Positions 7,959 through 16,081 of a stretch of 21,387 nucleotides of DNA are shown here, piece by piece (within the stretch, counting starts at the first letter, position 1; each line of letters starts with the position of its first letter). The stretch lies in assembly GCA_025929805.1 (NCBI GenBank), contig JAICPP010000031.1, forward strand, positions 1 to 21,387, read 5' to 3'. The notes under the pieces are model-generated. The model worked only from the letters and a program-made list of their open reading frames with translations, was not told where the DNA came from and searched no databases. The position numbers and the translations under genes were made by a program. The DNA is from Gemmatimonadales bacterium (GTDB lineage: Bacteria > Gemmatimonadota > Gemmatimonadetes > Gemmatimonadales > GWC2-71-9).

Positions 7959-7983
7959 CGCAGGAATACGTCCTCATTATGGA

Positions 7984-8406
7984 TTGGCGGTGAGCTCCCG
8001 ATCGGAGGGCAGCATCGGCCTGCCTCCGGGTGGTGCGGAAGGCCCCACGGTGCTCGTGGTTGAAGACGAGGAGGCACTCCGAACCGGCATACGCCGGCTG
8101 CTGCAGGACGAGGGCTACCAAGTCATCGAGGCGGAGAACGGAGCCGCAGCGCTTCAGCTTTTGGAGAGGACCGGCGCCGAGACGGTGGCTCTCGTGCTCA
8201 CCGATCTCCGTATGCCGATCATGGATGGCCGTCAGCTGGCGGCCGCGCTGGTCAGGCGCCGGCCCAGCCTACCGATCGTGTTCATGTCCGGATTCACGGC
8301 GCAGCTCATGGACCTGCGGCTGGTGTCACCCCACCTGGCTTTCCTTGCCAAGCCGTTCAGGAACGAAGACTTGCTCGCCGCAGTGCGGGGTCAACTCGGG
8401 CGCTGA
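7984..8406 (+). CDS. Receiver-only response regulator
   Basis: A 140-residue protein made almost only of one CheY-like receiver domain. The acidic pocket is E27/D28 (LVVEDEE), the phosphoacceptor D74 (VLTDLRMP), S102 in FMSG replaces the conserved Ser/Thr, and K123 lies in AKPF. No output domain follows, so it must act by protein contact, as CheY/Spo0F-type proteins or hybrid-kinase partners do. No kinase is encoded in the window. The start is uncertain: TTG at 7984 or GTG at 7990; the first about 20 residues look disordered, so the core is unaffected. It follows the glycosyltransferase by about 25-31 bp, suggesting co-transcription and a link between signalling and polysaccharide production. 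It converges with the acetyltransferase gene, leaving only a 20-bp gap with a weak 5-bp stem (8411-8415 / 8424-8428). Confidence 0.88.
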   Translation: MAVSSRSEGSIGLPPGGAEGPTVLVVEDEEALRTGIRRLLQDEGYQVIEAENGAAALQLLERTGAETVALVLTDLRMPIMDGRQLAAALVRRRPSLPIVFMSGFTAQLMDLRLVSPHLAFLAKPFRNEDLLAAVRGQLGR

Positions 8407-8426
8407 GTGGAGCCGGGGCTGGTCGG

Positions 8427-9386
8427 CTAAATCTCCCAGTTCGACATCAGGACGCCGCTCGAGGGAGTTCGCTGCGGATAATCCTGCAACAACATGCGTA
8501 AGTCGGTCCAGTGCACCCGGTATCCCAGCTCGATCAGCCGGAGATATGCTTGGGTGAATTCCGTCTGGCAGCGGATTGCGATTCGGGTGACCCGCTCGTT
8601 TGCCGCGGTGAGCTGCAGGGCCTGGAGCAGGCGCTCAAGGGCAAAGGGATTCGACGCAACCAGTTTCAGCACGCGCAGCTCGTCCTTGGGACGTCCAGCG
8701 GCGAGCGGGGTCGAGTGCCAGAGAGCAAAGGCGCTCAACCCGGCTCCATCCCGAACCAGAGTGGTATCTCCGATGCCCAGGTCGTGAGTAAGCGTGAGCT
8801 CACGGGTGAAGTCGACACCAGGAAGGATGGTGTCCGCCAGGGCACGGCATTCTTCCAGTCGGCGATCCCAACCTGACCCCGACCCCGACAGCAGCTCCGG
8901 AACGCCAGTCGGCCTGCGAGGCACTTCGTGCACCAGCGTGACCGTCAGGTGGCTGGGCACCAGTCCGATTCTGCTGTAGAATCCAATGTTGTCGACGGTC
9001 CGAGGCATTGTCTCCAATCCGATGGTGGTTGCGCCCTGGCGCTGCAGCCACTCGATCCCGGTTCGCACCATGGTCGATCCCAGACCTTCACCCTGTCGAT
9101 CGGGGCGCACCGCGAGCGGACCCATCCAGCCTTCGGTGCCGGAACGGTGGACCATGTTGAAGGCGACCATGTGGCCGTCGGAATCCCGCCAGACCATCGA
9201 TCCATCGCCTGCATCCTCCAGAGCATAGCGCCACACCAGATTGTTCAGCTGGGGAACCCGCACCCCCACCAGCCCATCCCGGCTGTAGCGATCGGTGAAT
9301 GCATCGGCGAACACGCGGTTGAGCGACTCGATGTCGCGAAGCGTGGGGCGATCCGGACCTCTGACACTTCGATCAGGCCGCCACAT
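8427..9386 (-). CDS. GNAT-family N-acetyltransferase, last gene of the resection operon
   Basis: A 319-residue protein. The N-terminal half is a GNAT fold: GPLAVRPDRQGEGLG (about 89-103) is the acetyl-CoA pyrophosphate-binding motif A (Q/R-x-x-G-x-G), and NIGFYSRIGL (133-142) is motif B with the usual Tyr. The C-terminal half (about 170-319) looks like a second, degenerate GNAT-like domain without a motif A that I can see. The open frame extends to 9473, but those residues overlap the rad50 end. ATG 9386 has GGGAG at 9397-9393, 6 bases upstream, so I choose it. It overlaps the end of rad50 by 14 bp and is therefore translationally coupled to it. The substrate is unknown; acetylation of a protein of the operon is possible but is speculation. 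Confidence 0.83.
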   Translation of the reverse strand: MWRPDRSVRGPDRPTLRDIESLNRVFADAFTDRYSRDGLVGVRVPQLNNLVWRYALEDAGDGSMVWRDSDGHMVAFNMVHRSGTEGWMGPLAVRPDRQGEGLGSTMVRTGIEWLQRQGATTIGLETMPRTVDNIGFYSRIGLVPSHLTVTLVHEVPRRPTGVPELLSGSGSGWDRRLEECRALADTILPGVDFTRELTLTHDLGIGDTTLVRDGAGLSAFALWHSTPLAAGRPKDELRVLKLVASNPFALERLLQALQLTAANERVTRIAIRCQTEFTQAYLRLIELGYRVHWTDLRMLLQDYPQRTPSSGVLMSNWEI

Positions 9387-11793
9387 CGTGATCTCCCATC
9401 GGCTCGTCACGCGCCGTGGCCACGCCGCTCGCCAGATCGAAGCCGACCCGCACCACCCGATCGAAACCTTCACGCACCGAGTCGATGTGGGTGATCAAAA
9501 TGACCTGCGGGAAGCGATCTGCCAGGCTACGCAGGAGATCGACCACGGCGGCCCGACGATCTTCGTCCAGGGAGCCAAAGATCTCGTCCAGAACCAGCAG
9601 GGAGAGCGGCTGTCCCGCACGTTCGGCAATCATTTGGCTGATCGCGAGCCTCAAGGCCAGATTGGCCACGTCTTCCTCGCCGCCGGAAATGACGGCTTTG
9701 GGATCACCATCGTCAATCAACGTGGCGACGTAGTCTTCGTCGAGCTCCAGATCGGTATAGCGCCCGTTGGTCAAGTCGCGCAGGAACCCTGATGCAAGCT
9801 CGCTGAGATCAGGCCGAAGGGTGGCGTTGAGCTCGGTACGGAGATCGGTCAACGCCCGATCCAGCTCCTGATGCAGGGCGAGGTCGCTGGCCGCCTGGGC
9901 TGCAGCCCGCTCCCGTTCTTCCCGTTCAGCGCGGCGCCGGGCTACGGCATCGACGGCCTCCTGGGCCGCGACCGTCTCCACTCTGGCCCGGACCAAGGCT
10001 AACTCGGCACGCCGGCGCTCTCCCTCGGCAGCCAGTTCGGCCTCGCGGAACTCCCGGAACGCAGTTTCACTGTAGCCCAGCGCCTCGGTCCGGGCCCGCA
10101 AGTCCGCAATCAAGGCACTGGTCTTCTCGCCGGCACTCCGGGCGCTCTCCAGCTCCGTCATGACCTCATCGCTTCGTTCGGCCACTGCACGCAGGCGCTC
10201 GGCCTGCAGCGCCAACGATTCCAGAGCCCGGGTCTCGCGGACTACTTCCTCATGGCGAGCCTGATCGTATGAGCCGAACAGCTGGTCCAACACTCCCTGC
10301 AACTCGCTCACCCGCAGCTCCAGCCTGCCCTGTTCATTCCGGAGTGAGCTCGCCTCATTGGCCTGGGTCTTGAGCCGAGCGAGCTCTGCCGTAGCGTTGG
10401 AGAGCTCCTGCTCCAGCTCAAGACGGCGGCGCTCCATATCAGTCAGGGATGTGGGCTCCTGCTGCAGCTGCTCGATCCGTTGCTTGTAGAAGTTGCCGTT
10501 GGCTCGCACCTCCTCCAGCTGACGGTCGAGCAGGTCCAGCACCTTGGCGTACTCCTCGCCAAGGGGGCGGGCACAGGTGGGGCACACTCCCTCCTCGCCG
10601 GCCTTCACGATCCGCTGCCGCTGCTCCTTGAGCTCCTGATACTGCTCGAGCAGGCCCTGACGCTTGGTGTGGGCATCTTGGGCGTCACGCACCCAAACCG
10701 TTCGCTGTTCTTCCGCCTCGAGGGTTGCGGCCGTGAGACCAGCCCGGGTGGCATTCACCCGGTCGGTGGCCGCCGCGATCATCTCTGCCGGAGGTACGCG
10801 GGACGCCCGCTCATTGATGGAGAGGAGATGGCTACGAACCTCTTCCAACTGAGCTCGATAGCGTTTCCGAACGGCCTCGGATTCGGCCTGACGCTCCAGC
10901 ACTGCGGCCTCTTCCCGAAGCACGGGTAAGGGTGTCAGGCGCTGGGCCAGCTCCTCGAGTTGGTCCCGCGCGGCGGCGAGCTCGCGCGCCTCCTGCTCCA
11001 ACCACGCGGTGCGTTGCGCGGCCACAGTGGCTTGGTGATCTGCCACCCGGATCTCGGCCTCGAGGGCAAGAGCTGTTTCACGCAGCTGCTGGAACTGCTC
11101 CCAGCGGGGCCGGATCTCGGCGAGCCTCCGTTCGGCCGCCTCACTCGAGTGCTCCGCGGCAGACTCGCTGTTACGGGAGATGGTGAGTCGTTCCCGGGCG
11201 CTGCACTCGGCTCGATCCAGCTCCGCCAGGTCCGGGAGGTTTGCCCGCAGAGCATCCACCCGAGCGCGCAACGCGGAACGCTTTTCCTTGAGGCGGTCCT
11301 GCGCCGCCCGAAGCCGCTCGTAACCCAGCACGCGGGAGAGGAACTGCGCCCGCTCGGTGGCACTCATGGCCGCCATCACCGCGAGCTCTTTCTGACCGGT
11401 AAAGTAGGTGTTGAAGAACTCGTCCCGGCTCATGCCGAGGAGCCGAGTGACTCGCTCGGTGACGGCCGCGAGGCTGTTGGCCACTGCAACCGGGTGGCCG
11501 TCCTGATACAGTTCCGCCTGGTTTAGTGAACGAATGATGCGGTACTGGTGATGGCCCAGGGTGAAGTCCACTTCGACCTCGACCCGGGCCCGGGATGGAG
11601 CGCCTCGCCTGCGGAGGGTTTCCCGATTGCCTCTGGCTGCGGGCATGCCGTACATTGCCCACGCGATGGCTTCGAGAATGGTCGTCTTCCCGGCGCCGTT
11701 GGGTCCCACGATTCCGGTCAGCCCTGCCCCGAACTCGATCTCCGTGTTCTCGTGCTGGCGGAAGTTCACCAGGTGGATCCGATCGATCTGCAT
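9373..11793 (-). CDS. sbcC: Rad50/SbcC-like SMC-family ATPase
   Basis: An 806-residue ATPase, the partner of the Mre11/SbcD nuclease in opening and processing DNA ends. Walker A GPNGAGKT lies at 30-37 after the typical N terminus (IHLVNFRQHENTEI) and is followed by a Q-loop-like region. Two long coiled-coil arms flank a zinc-hook CPTC (C404, C407). The ABC signature SGGEE starts at 703 and Walker B LLVLDEIFGSLDE has D736/E737, followed by the H-loop ITHID. All ATPase elements are present. At about 800 residues it is shorter than E. coli SbcC (about 1050) and nearer the archaeal Rad50 size. The ATG at 11793 overlaps the sbcD stop by one base (TGATG), so the two are coupled, as expected for a 2:2 complex. 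Confidence 0.95.
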   Translation of the reverse strand: MQIDRIHLVNFRQHENTEIEFGAGLTGIVGPNGAGKTTILEAIAWAMYGMPAARGNRETLRRRGAPSRARVEVEVDFTLGHHQYRIIRSLNQAELYQDGHPVAVANSLAAVTERVTRLLGMSRDEFFNTYFTGQKELAVMAAMSATERAQFLSRVLGYERLRAAQDRLKEKRSALRARVDALRANLPDLAELDRAECSARERLTISRNSESAAEHSSEAAERRLAEIRPRWEQFQQLRETALALEAEIRVADHQATVAAQRTAWLEQEARELAAARDQLEELAQRLTPLPVLREEAAVLERQAESEAVRKRYRAQLEEVRSHLLSINERASRVPPAEMIAAATDRVNATRAGLTAATLEAEEQRTVWVRDAQDAHTKRQGLLEQYQELKEQRQRIVKAGEEGVCPTCARPLGEEYAKVLDLLDRQLEEVRANGNFYKQRIEQLQQEPTSLTDMERRRLELEQELSNATAELARLKTQANEASSLRNEQGRLELRVSELQGVLDQLFGSYDQARHEEVVRETRALESLALQAERLRAVAERSDEVMTELESARSAGEKTSALIADLRARTEALGYSETAFREFREAELAAEGERRRAELALVRARVETVAAQEAVDAVARRRAEREERERAAAQAASDLALHQELDRALTDLRTELNATLRPDLSELASGFLRDLTNGRYTDLELDEDYVATLIDDGDPKAVISGGEEDVANLALRLAISQMIAERAGQPLSLLVLDEIFGSLDEDRRAAVVDLLRSLADRFPQVILITHIDSVREGFDRVVRVGFDLASGVATARDEPMGDHDVAA
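9393..9397 (-). promoter_or_regulatory. Shine-Dalgarno that fixes the GNAT start
   Basis: GGGAG on the minus strand, 6 bases before ATG 9386, lies inside the last codons of the rad50-like gene. It decides the start against the upstream in-frame ATG at 9473, which has no such site, and it shows that the GNAT gene is read from the rad50 message. Confidence 0.7.
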
Positions 11794-12968
11794 CAGCCCC
11801 CTGCCAGGTCCCGTTCCACGGCGTCCATGAGCTCCCGCCCGAGTCGCACAAATTCCTTACGGTCGAGCTCGGCCGGCAATGGTCGCGTGCTCAAATACGA
11901 GCTCACCAATTCCGGCAGCGTTTGCCGCCGACTCGGCGCACCCACCCCCACTGTCCGCTGGATCTCCGGACGCCGAATGTCGAGGTGAAAGTGCAGCGCC
12001 TCAGCCTTGTACCCCCGGATCGAGGCGTGATTCAACTCGCGCGCTACGTGTCGAGGCACATCGTACACCCGGAGCCGTACGATCTTTTCCGCAATACCGC
12101 CGGGTACTGCGGCAACTCGTTCTGCAATGAGCCGGTCCACCGCGGTAGCCGACAGACCTTCGGCTCGCACCGGCTCGAGGTCAAGAATGTCACGCGCTCG
12201 GGGAACCGGCTGAGGTGTTACCCTCCCGGTATCGAGATCAGCGAGCAGCCACCCCTTTCCTGGCGAGCCATGTTGCTCCTCCTCGATCAGCTCACCCCAC
12301 AAGTTGGGACTGACGTACTCCAGCGCGCCGGCGTACCAGGCATGACCGGCCACCCGGTGCTGTACGTGATAGTGGCCGAGGGCAACGTAGGTCCAATCGT
12401 CGGGACCAAATTCGTTCAGGCTGATGAGGGCCCCGCCGTAATCCGCGGCGCTGCGCTCGGGAAACATCCCTTCGATCTCACCATGCAAGACCAGAACCTG
12501 GTACTTCTCAGTTCCCTCGGGGCGCAGCGCCGTACGCTCGGTACCCACCAAGGCCTGGTGGGGCACCGCCGAGATGCTGAGGTCGAGAGGGGCGTAAACC
12601 AGCCGGCGAGCCTCCTCGGCCGCGACCTCGATGCCGAGCTCCTCGAAGAGGCGCAGAATCGTGCCGGTCTCGACCGAACGGGGGGTATCGTGGTTGCCTG
12701 CGATGATCACGATGGGTGCCTGGGGCAGGGCCTCCCGCAGCCGCTGAAACTGACGGAAGGCAAAGACGATGGCAGCGTTGGTGGGACGCACGGAATGAAA
12801 CAGGTCACCCGCGACCACCACAACATCCGGTGTGGCGGCAATAACCCCATCGATGGCGGTACGGAAGGCACGGGCAACGTCAGCCTCTCGCTGGTTGATG
12901 CCTCCGGATGTCTGGCGGTGGTATTGCCGGATTCCGAGGTGAGGATCCGCGATATGGGCGAGTCTCAC
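11793..12968 (-). CDS. sbcD: Mre11/SbcD-like nuclease
   Basis: A 391-residue calcineurin-type metallophosphoesterase. The two-metal residues are all visible: D8 and H10 (ADPHLG), D55 (GDLFH), N92-H93-D94 (GNHD), H162 (LHGE), H199 and H201 (GHYH). With Rad50 it makes the endo/3'-5' exonuclease that starts resection or cleaves hairpins at broken ends. A C-terminal capping domain and a likely Rad50-binding region (about 240-391) follow. The start is GTG at 12968, with GAGG about 5 bases upstream; there is no ATG nearby. The gene begins 7 bp after the herA stop and overlaps the rad50 start by one base, so herA, sbcD and sbcC form one tightly packed transcript. Confidence 0.95.
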   Translation of the reverse strand: MRLAHIADPHLGIRQYHRQTSGGINQREADVARAFRTAIDGVIAATPDVVVVAGDLFHSVRPTNAAIVFAFRQFQRLREALPQAPIVIIAGNHDTPRSVETGTILRLFEELGIEVAAEEARRLVYAPLDLSISAVPHQALVGTERTALRPEGTEKYQVLVLHGEIEGMFPERSAADYGGALISLNEFGPDDWTYVALGHYHVQHRVAGHAWYAGALEYVSPNLWGELIEEEQHGSPGKGWLLADLDTGRVTPQPVPRARDILDLEPVRAEGLSATAVDRLIAERVAAVPGGIAEKIVRLRVYDVPRHVARELNHASIRGYKAEALHFHLDIRRPEIQRTVGVGAPSRRQTLPELVSSYLSTRPLPAELDRKEFVRLGRELMDAVERDLAGG

Positions 12969-12975
12969 GCTCGCC

Positions 12976-14919
12976 TCAGCGACCGTACGGGTCGTCAGCC
13001 TGGCTGAGCGCGGGTATCCCGCGCCGCGGGGAGACGGCCTCGCTCGTCATTCTTCGACCGAGACAGGCGGCAAAGTAGGCGTAGACATCAGCGGGACGTT
13101 CCCGCCGGGTAGCAGCCAGCGCGCGACGCACATCTTCCTCCCGCCGGCCGTCGATCAGAGCCCGAACCATCTCACCGGAAATTCGGCGATCGAACTGGCG
13201 CAGGTGCCGGACTACCGCATCGGTGAACGGCAATTCCGCCGCCGGGGGGAACCGCTCGATACCCTCTCGGCTGTTCAGAACCGCCGGGCGGGGAAACTTC
13301 ACGAAGATTGGCTGAGTAAAGTGCGGATGCCGAAGCATCAACTCGCCCTTGGGCAGAGTAGCCAGCTTGATCTTGGTTGCGGGAGAGATCGTGGCGTACC
13401 CTCCGGTGGCGAGCTCGTCCATATCCATTCGGCCGTAAATGCCGGTGCCGGCATTCCCGACCACGCGGCGTTGCACCTGAGACCGGAACTGCTGGGCCGA
13501 GAAAAGCACCAGACCCAGATAGCGGCCTCGCTCTGAGAGATCGAGAAGCATCTTCCGGACGTACGTATCGGGACCGTCGGCCGGCGCATACTTGTTGAGC
13601 TCATCCACGAACACGATGACGTGATCAACGCCGAGGTCCCGGCGTTCGAGATGCTCCCTCAGCTTCGAGACTACACGAGCAAAGACCAGGTCTTGCGCCA
13701 ACGGGTCGAGCCCAGCCACATCGATCACGTGCACGCTGCGGTCAGCAAAGCTCCCCCAAGGAAGATCGTTGGCCAAGCCGTCGTCGGTGACCAGCCCCTT
13801 CGAGCGGGTGCTGATGTTGCTCAGTCGGTTCCGTACCTTTCGAATGGTGGCCACGTGATGAGTCTTCCAGACCTCGCCGCCCTTCCCCATGGCCTCCATG
13901 AAATCGAAAATGCGGCGGAAGAAGTCCTCCAGATCCGCAAAGCTTTGAACCAGAAACGGCTTGGTCCGCAGAGTCTCATCCAAATACTCGCGTCCTACTA
14001 CCCGCTCGGCCAGGAAGTCGATGAATGCATCGGCCTTCGCATCGATGTCATCACGATTGAGAACCACCTCGGCGTAATCCAGGACCTCTCGGAGTCCCCA
14101 TACCAGCGGTTCCGTGTTAGCCGATAGTGACTCGTGAGTGCGCAGCGTGTTGAGATTTACTCCGTCCGGCTTCAGCGGAGCGTAGTAGCGGACGTTCTGG
14201 AAGGGGGCGGGGGTGAGACCGAGCCGCTGGTACTGGCGCAGGTCCTCGACACTCAGAGTGCCGGGTTGGTCGAGGAAGCAGAGGTCGGGTCCTTTGACGT
14301 TGAAGCAGACTGCAGCAACCGTTCCCTTGTGCGCGGGAAAGGTCTGGAAGATGCTCCCCAGCAGGAACTCGACCGCACTGGTCTTGGTAGCCAGGCCGGA
14401 TACACCCGTAATATTGAGGTGAGCGGCTTCAGGCCCCAAGAGGAAATCGCAGTCCAGGTAGACCGGAGCCTCGAGACCTCCTGCGGCGTAGAGTCCCACC
14501 GGTATGCCGGTAGCGCGCTCATGCCCGGTATACCCGTCCATCCGCAAGGCGAGAATGACGTCGGTATCGGAGGCCAGCCAGACCGAACCAAGGGGTACGG
14601 GCTGAAGCGGCTCTTCGGGCACCTGCCGGAGCACCGCCGCCGAGTACAGCCGGATCTCTGCTCGTGCGGTCGGCTCCGTCCCGGCGAGCTGGGGATCGCC
14701 ATCGGCGCCGATGACGGCGTGCAACGGCGACACTAGGTCACAGTAGGCAAAGCCGTCGGTGACGACCGCGTACACCACCCGCGCGTTCTCCTCCACTCGG
14801 ACAAGGGAGCCTATACCGATCGGAGACTCGCGGGCGGTCCAGAAGTGGAACTGGTGAGGGGTGGATGGCTTGAGCTCGGTCGCAACGACGCGCCCGATGG
14901 GACCTGCTTCAGGAGGCAT
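12976..14919 (-). CDS. herA: HerA-like DNA translocase/helicase ATPase
   Basis: A 647-residue hexameric FtsK/HerA-superfamily ATPase that works with NurA to resect DNA ends in archaea. The N-terminal HAS-like barrel begins IGRVVATELKP..FHFW. Walker A is GVSGLATKTS (172-181, K179-T180), a form with Ala-Thr in place of the Ser-Gly of archaeal enzymes. Walker B is IVFVDELNKYAP (D439, E440). A sensor-like SAQQF and an arginine-rich VVGNAGTGIYGRM segment follow. The C terminus carries the brace region that links protomers in the family. The ATG at 14919 fits the family N terminus, but upstream there is TTTCTCCC rather than a purine-rich ribosome site. It is preceded by a 48-bp gap full of 7-bp repeats after nurA, and followed by sbcD after 7 bp. 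Partner nurA makes an anti-phage HerA-SIR2/DUF4297 pairing unlikely. Confidence 0.88.
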   Translation of the reverse strand: MPPEAGPIGRVVATELKPSTPHQFHFWTARESPIGIGSLVRVEENARVVYAVVTDGFAYCDLVSPLHAVIGADGDPQLAGTEPTARAEIRLYSAAVLRQVPEEPLQPVPLGSVWLASDTDVILALRMDGYTGHERATGIPVGLYAAGGLEAPVYLDCDFLLGPEAAHLNITGVSGLATKTSAVEFLLGSIFQTFPAHKGTVAAVCFNVKGPDLCFLDQPGTLSVEDLRQYQRLGLTPAPFQNVRYYAPLKPDGVNLNTLRTHESLSANTEPLVWGLREVLDYAEVVLNRDDIDAKADAFIDFLAERVVGREYLDETLRTKPFLVQSFADLEDFFRRIFDFMEAMGKGGEVWKTHHVATIRKVRNRLSNISTRSKGLVTDDGLANDLPWGSFADRSVHVIDVAGLDPLAQDLVFARVVSKLREHLERRDLGVDHVIVFVDELNKYAPADGPDTYVRKMLLDLSERGRYLGLVLFSAQQFRSQVQRRVVGNAGTGIYGRMDMDELATGGYATISPATKIKLATLPKGELMLRHPHFTQPIFVKFPRPAVLNSREGIERFPPAAELPFTDAVVRHLRQFDRRISGEMVRALIDGRREEDVRRALAATRRERPADVYAYFAACLGRRMTSEAVSPRRGIPALSQADDPYGR

Positions 14920-14933
14920 GGGAGAAATAAAGC

Positions 14934-14971
14934 GTAAACGGTGAACGGTGAACAGTGAACTTACTGTTCAC
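14934..14971. repeat. Tandem 7-bp repeats with an inverted copy between nurA and herA
   Basis: On the plus strand four consecutive 7-mers read GTAAACG, GTGAACG, GTGAACA, GTGAACT (14934-14961). After a 4-base gap an inverted copy GTTCAC (14966-14971) follows, giving a 6-bp hairpin with 14955-14960. The nurA stop codon (14970-14968) lies inside the inverted copy. Read on the message strand, the nurA end can pair with any of three GTTCAC copies, so alternative hairpins form just before herA. Heptamer tandems of this kind are known as short tandem repetitive elements in several bacterial groups. Copy number probably varies between strains; this is inference. Confidence 0.75.
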
Positions 14972-15900
14972 GCTGTTCTGGACCTCAGATACTGCTCCAC
15001 GCTGTGGATCCCATAGAGCAGACGGTCCCACCGACGATCCGGGGCACTCACCGGCGTTCGTTCGGCCAGGATCCACCGAGAGATGGCGTCCGCGCTCTGG
15101 GTTGAGCCATGGGCCGGAGCCACCTCGATCCGGACTAATCCATGAAGGAGATCTTTCCCCTCCCAGGGCCACAAGCGGAGCGCCCACGCCCGGACTGGTG
15201 CCAGGGCTCTCGTATGGGGTTCGTAGATGGACGACCGGTAGCCTGCCGGCAAACGCAGATACCGCTCGAGATCCTGGCCGTCGAATGGGAGTATTGAATG
15301 GCTCTTCGAGACCCCCACTACTCGAGGATCGCCGGCCCAGCACGGGCTCTCGGACAATGCGCCATCCACCACGAGCCAGGCGTCGCTTCGGGACCGGTAG
15401 CGATAGCCAACATCGAGCACGAGAGCTCCGCGGGCTCGGTCCAGTGCCTGGATGGCATGCACCAGGTCTCGTATCGGGTGCGGTGCTTCCTCGCTCTCCA
15501 GTGGTACCCGATGGAAGTCGGCGAGCGTCTCGCCGGCGGCATCAAGCGCGCCCGGCCGAGCCAAAACGACTCTCCGGCGGTCCTCCAGGACGGTGTGAAG
15601 TCTACGATCGCGGCGCTCCCGCACCGCCGCCGCGATTTCTGCCACCACGATCGGCGACGCGCCAGCGTAGGCAATGACCTCGGAGCGTTGGACTCCGTCA
15701 AGAAATGCGATAGGCTCGGGCGGAGCCTGGACCGGCCCGACCGGAATGCTTTGCAGACTGATCCCCTCCACTAATCTGGCCAGCTGGATGGAGGCCTTCT
15801 CCATGCGGCTGCCGCCGGCGTCTGGAATCATACTGGCGACCGTCAAGCCGCGGCCCGCCAACGCGCTCCGGATGGAATTCAGGTTCACCAGGACCTCCAT
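14968..15900 (-). CDS. nurA: NurA-like 5'-3' nuclease (first gene of the resection operon)
   Basis: A 310-residue protein recognised by the NurA motif set: FLDGVQRSE (D68), an acidic stretch in the middle, WLVVDGALSE (D179), VVGVSKSHS (K199), and a C-terminal LLYGIHSVEQYL with Y296 and H299, which corresponds to the Tyr/His pair of archaeal NurA. NurA is an RNase-H-like nuclease that binds the HerA hexamer and degrades DNA ends, giving 3' overhangs together with Mre11-Rad50. The gene lies directly upstream of herA, which supports the assignment. The ATG at 15900 has GGAG 6 bases upstream. The sequence is diverged from archaeal members, so identity rests on motifs plus neighbourhood. It is divergent from the UDP-glucuronate decarboxylase gene across a 198-bp region. 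Confidence 0.8.
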   Translation of the reverse strand: MEVLVNLNSIRSALAGRGLTVASMIPDAGGSRMEKASIQLARLVEGISLQSIPVGPVQAPPEPIAFLDGVQRSEVIAYAGASPIVVAEIAAAVRERRDRRLHTVLEDRRRVVLARPGALDAAGETLADFHRVPLESEEAPHPIRDLVHAIQALDRARGALVLDVGYRYRSRSDAWLVVDGALSESPCWAGDPRVVGVSKSHSILPFDGQDLERYLRLPAGYRSSIYEPHTRALAPVRAWALRLWPWEGKDLLHGLVRIEVAPAHGSTQSADAISRWILAERTPVSAPDRRWDRLLYGIHSVEQYLRSRTA

Positions 15901-16002
15901 GATCTGCTCCGAAGGCTCGAAAGACTCGGGGAGACCACGAGTCGCCCGCAGTTCTGCGCAATCGCGGCCGAATCATTGATTTCGTGAGCACCATCACTGA
16001 CA

Positions 16003-16081
16003 GGTAAGTACGGCCCCGGGCATCCTGCAAACGTACTTACCCGACGCCGCAATACGGTGTAAGTCGTCGGGTGCAATGCCC
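16003..16081. promoter_or_regulatory. Nested inverted repeats in the nurA / UXS divergent region
   Basis: A perfect 10-bp inverted repeat (GGTAAGTACG 16003-16012 with CGTACTTACC 16032-16041) is followed directly by a second 7-bp stem (CCCGACG 16040-16046 with CGTCGGG 16065-16071). GGGCAT (16018-16023), in the loop of the first stem, is complementary to ATGCCC (16076-16081) downstream of the second. The set ends 17 bases before the UXS start. It may be an operator for the divergent pair, or a structured leader RNA for UXS. I cannot match it to a known riboswitch class, and no clear -35/-10 was found in the 198-bp gap. Confidence 0.4.

Noticed and set aside
9387..9473. Longer GNAT form starting at 9473
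   Set aside because: The extra 29 residues overlap rad50 coding sequence and have no ribosome site; ATG 9386 has GGGAG at the right distance.
11595..13007. A 470-codon plus-strand open frame
   Set aside because: It is antisense to rad50 and mre11, whose motifs are complete on the minus strand; it has no recognisable domain.
12976..14919. HerA as part of an anti-phage system (HerA with SIR2 or DUF4297)
   Set aside because: No SIR2 or DUF4297 gene is near. The neighbours are NurA-like and Mre11-Rad50, which fits DNA-end repair.
14934..14971. Possible CRISPR-like repeat
   Set aside because: The units are 7 bp and contiguous without spacers, so this is a tandem repeat, not a CRISPR array.
4331..16012. 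Shared 9-mer ACAGGTAAG upstream of both the wza-like gene and UXS as a common regulator site
   Set aside because: For intergenic regions of about 450 and 200 bp on either strand, roughly 0.7 chance 9-mer matches are expected, so one shared 9-mer is not evidence.
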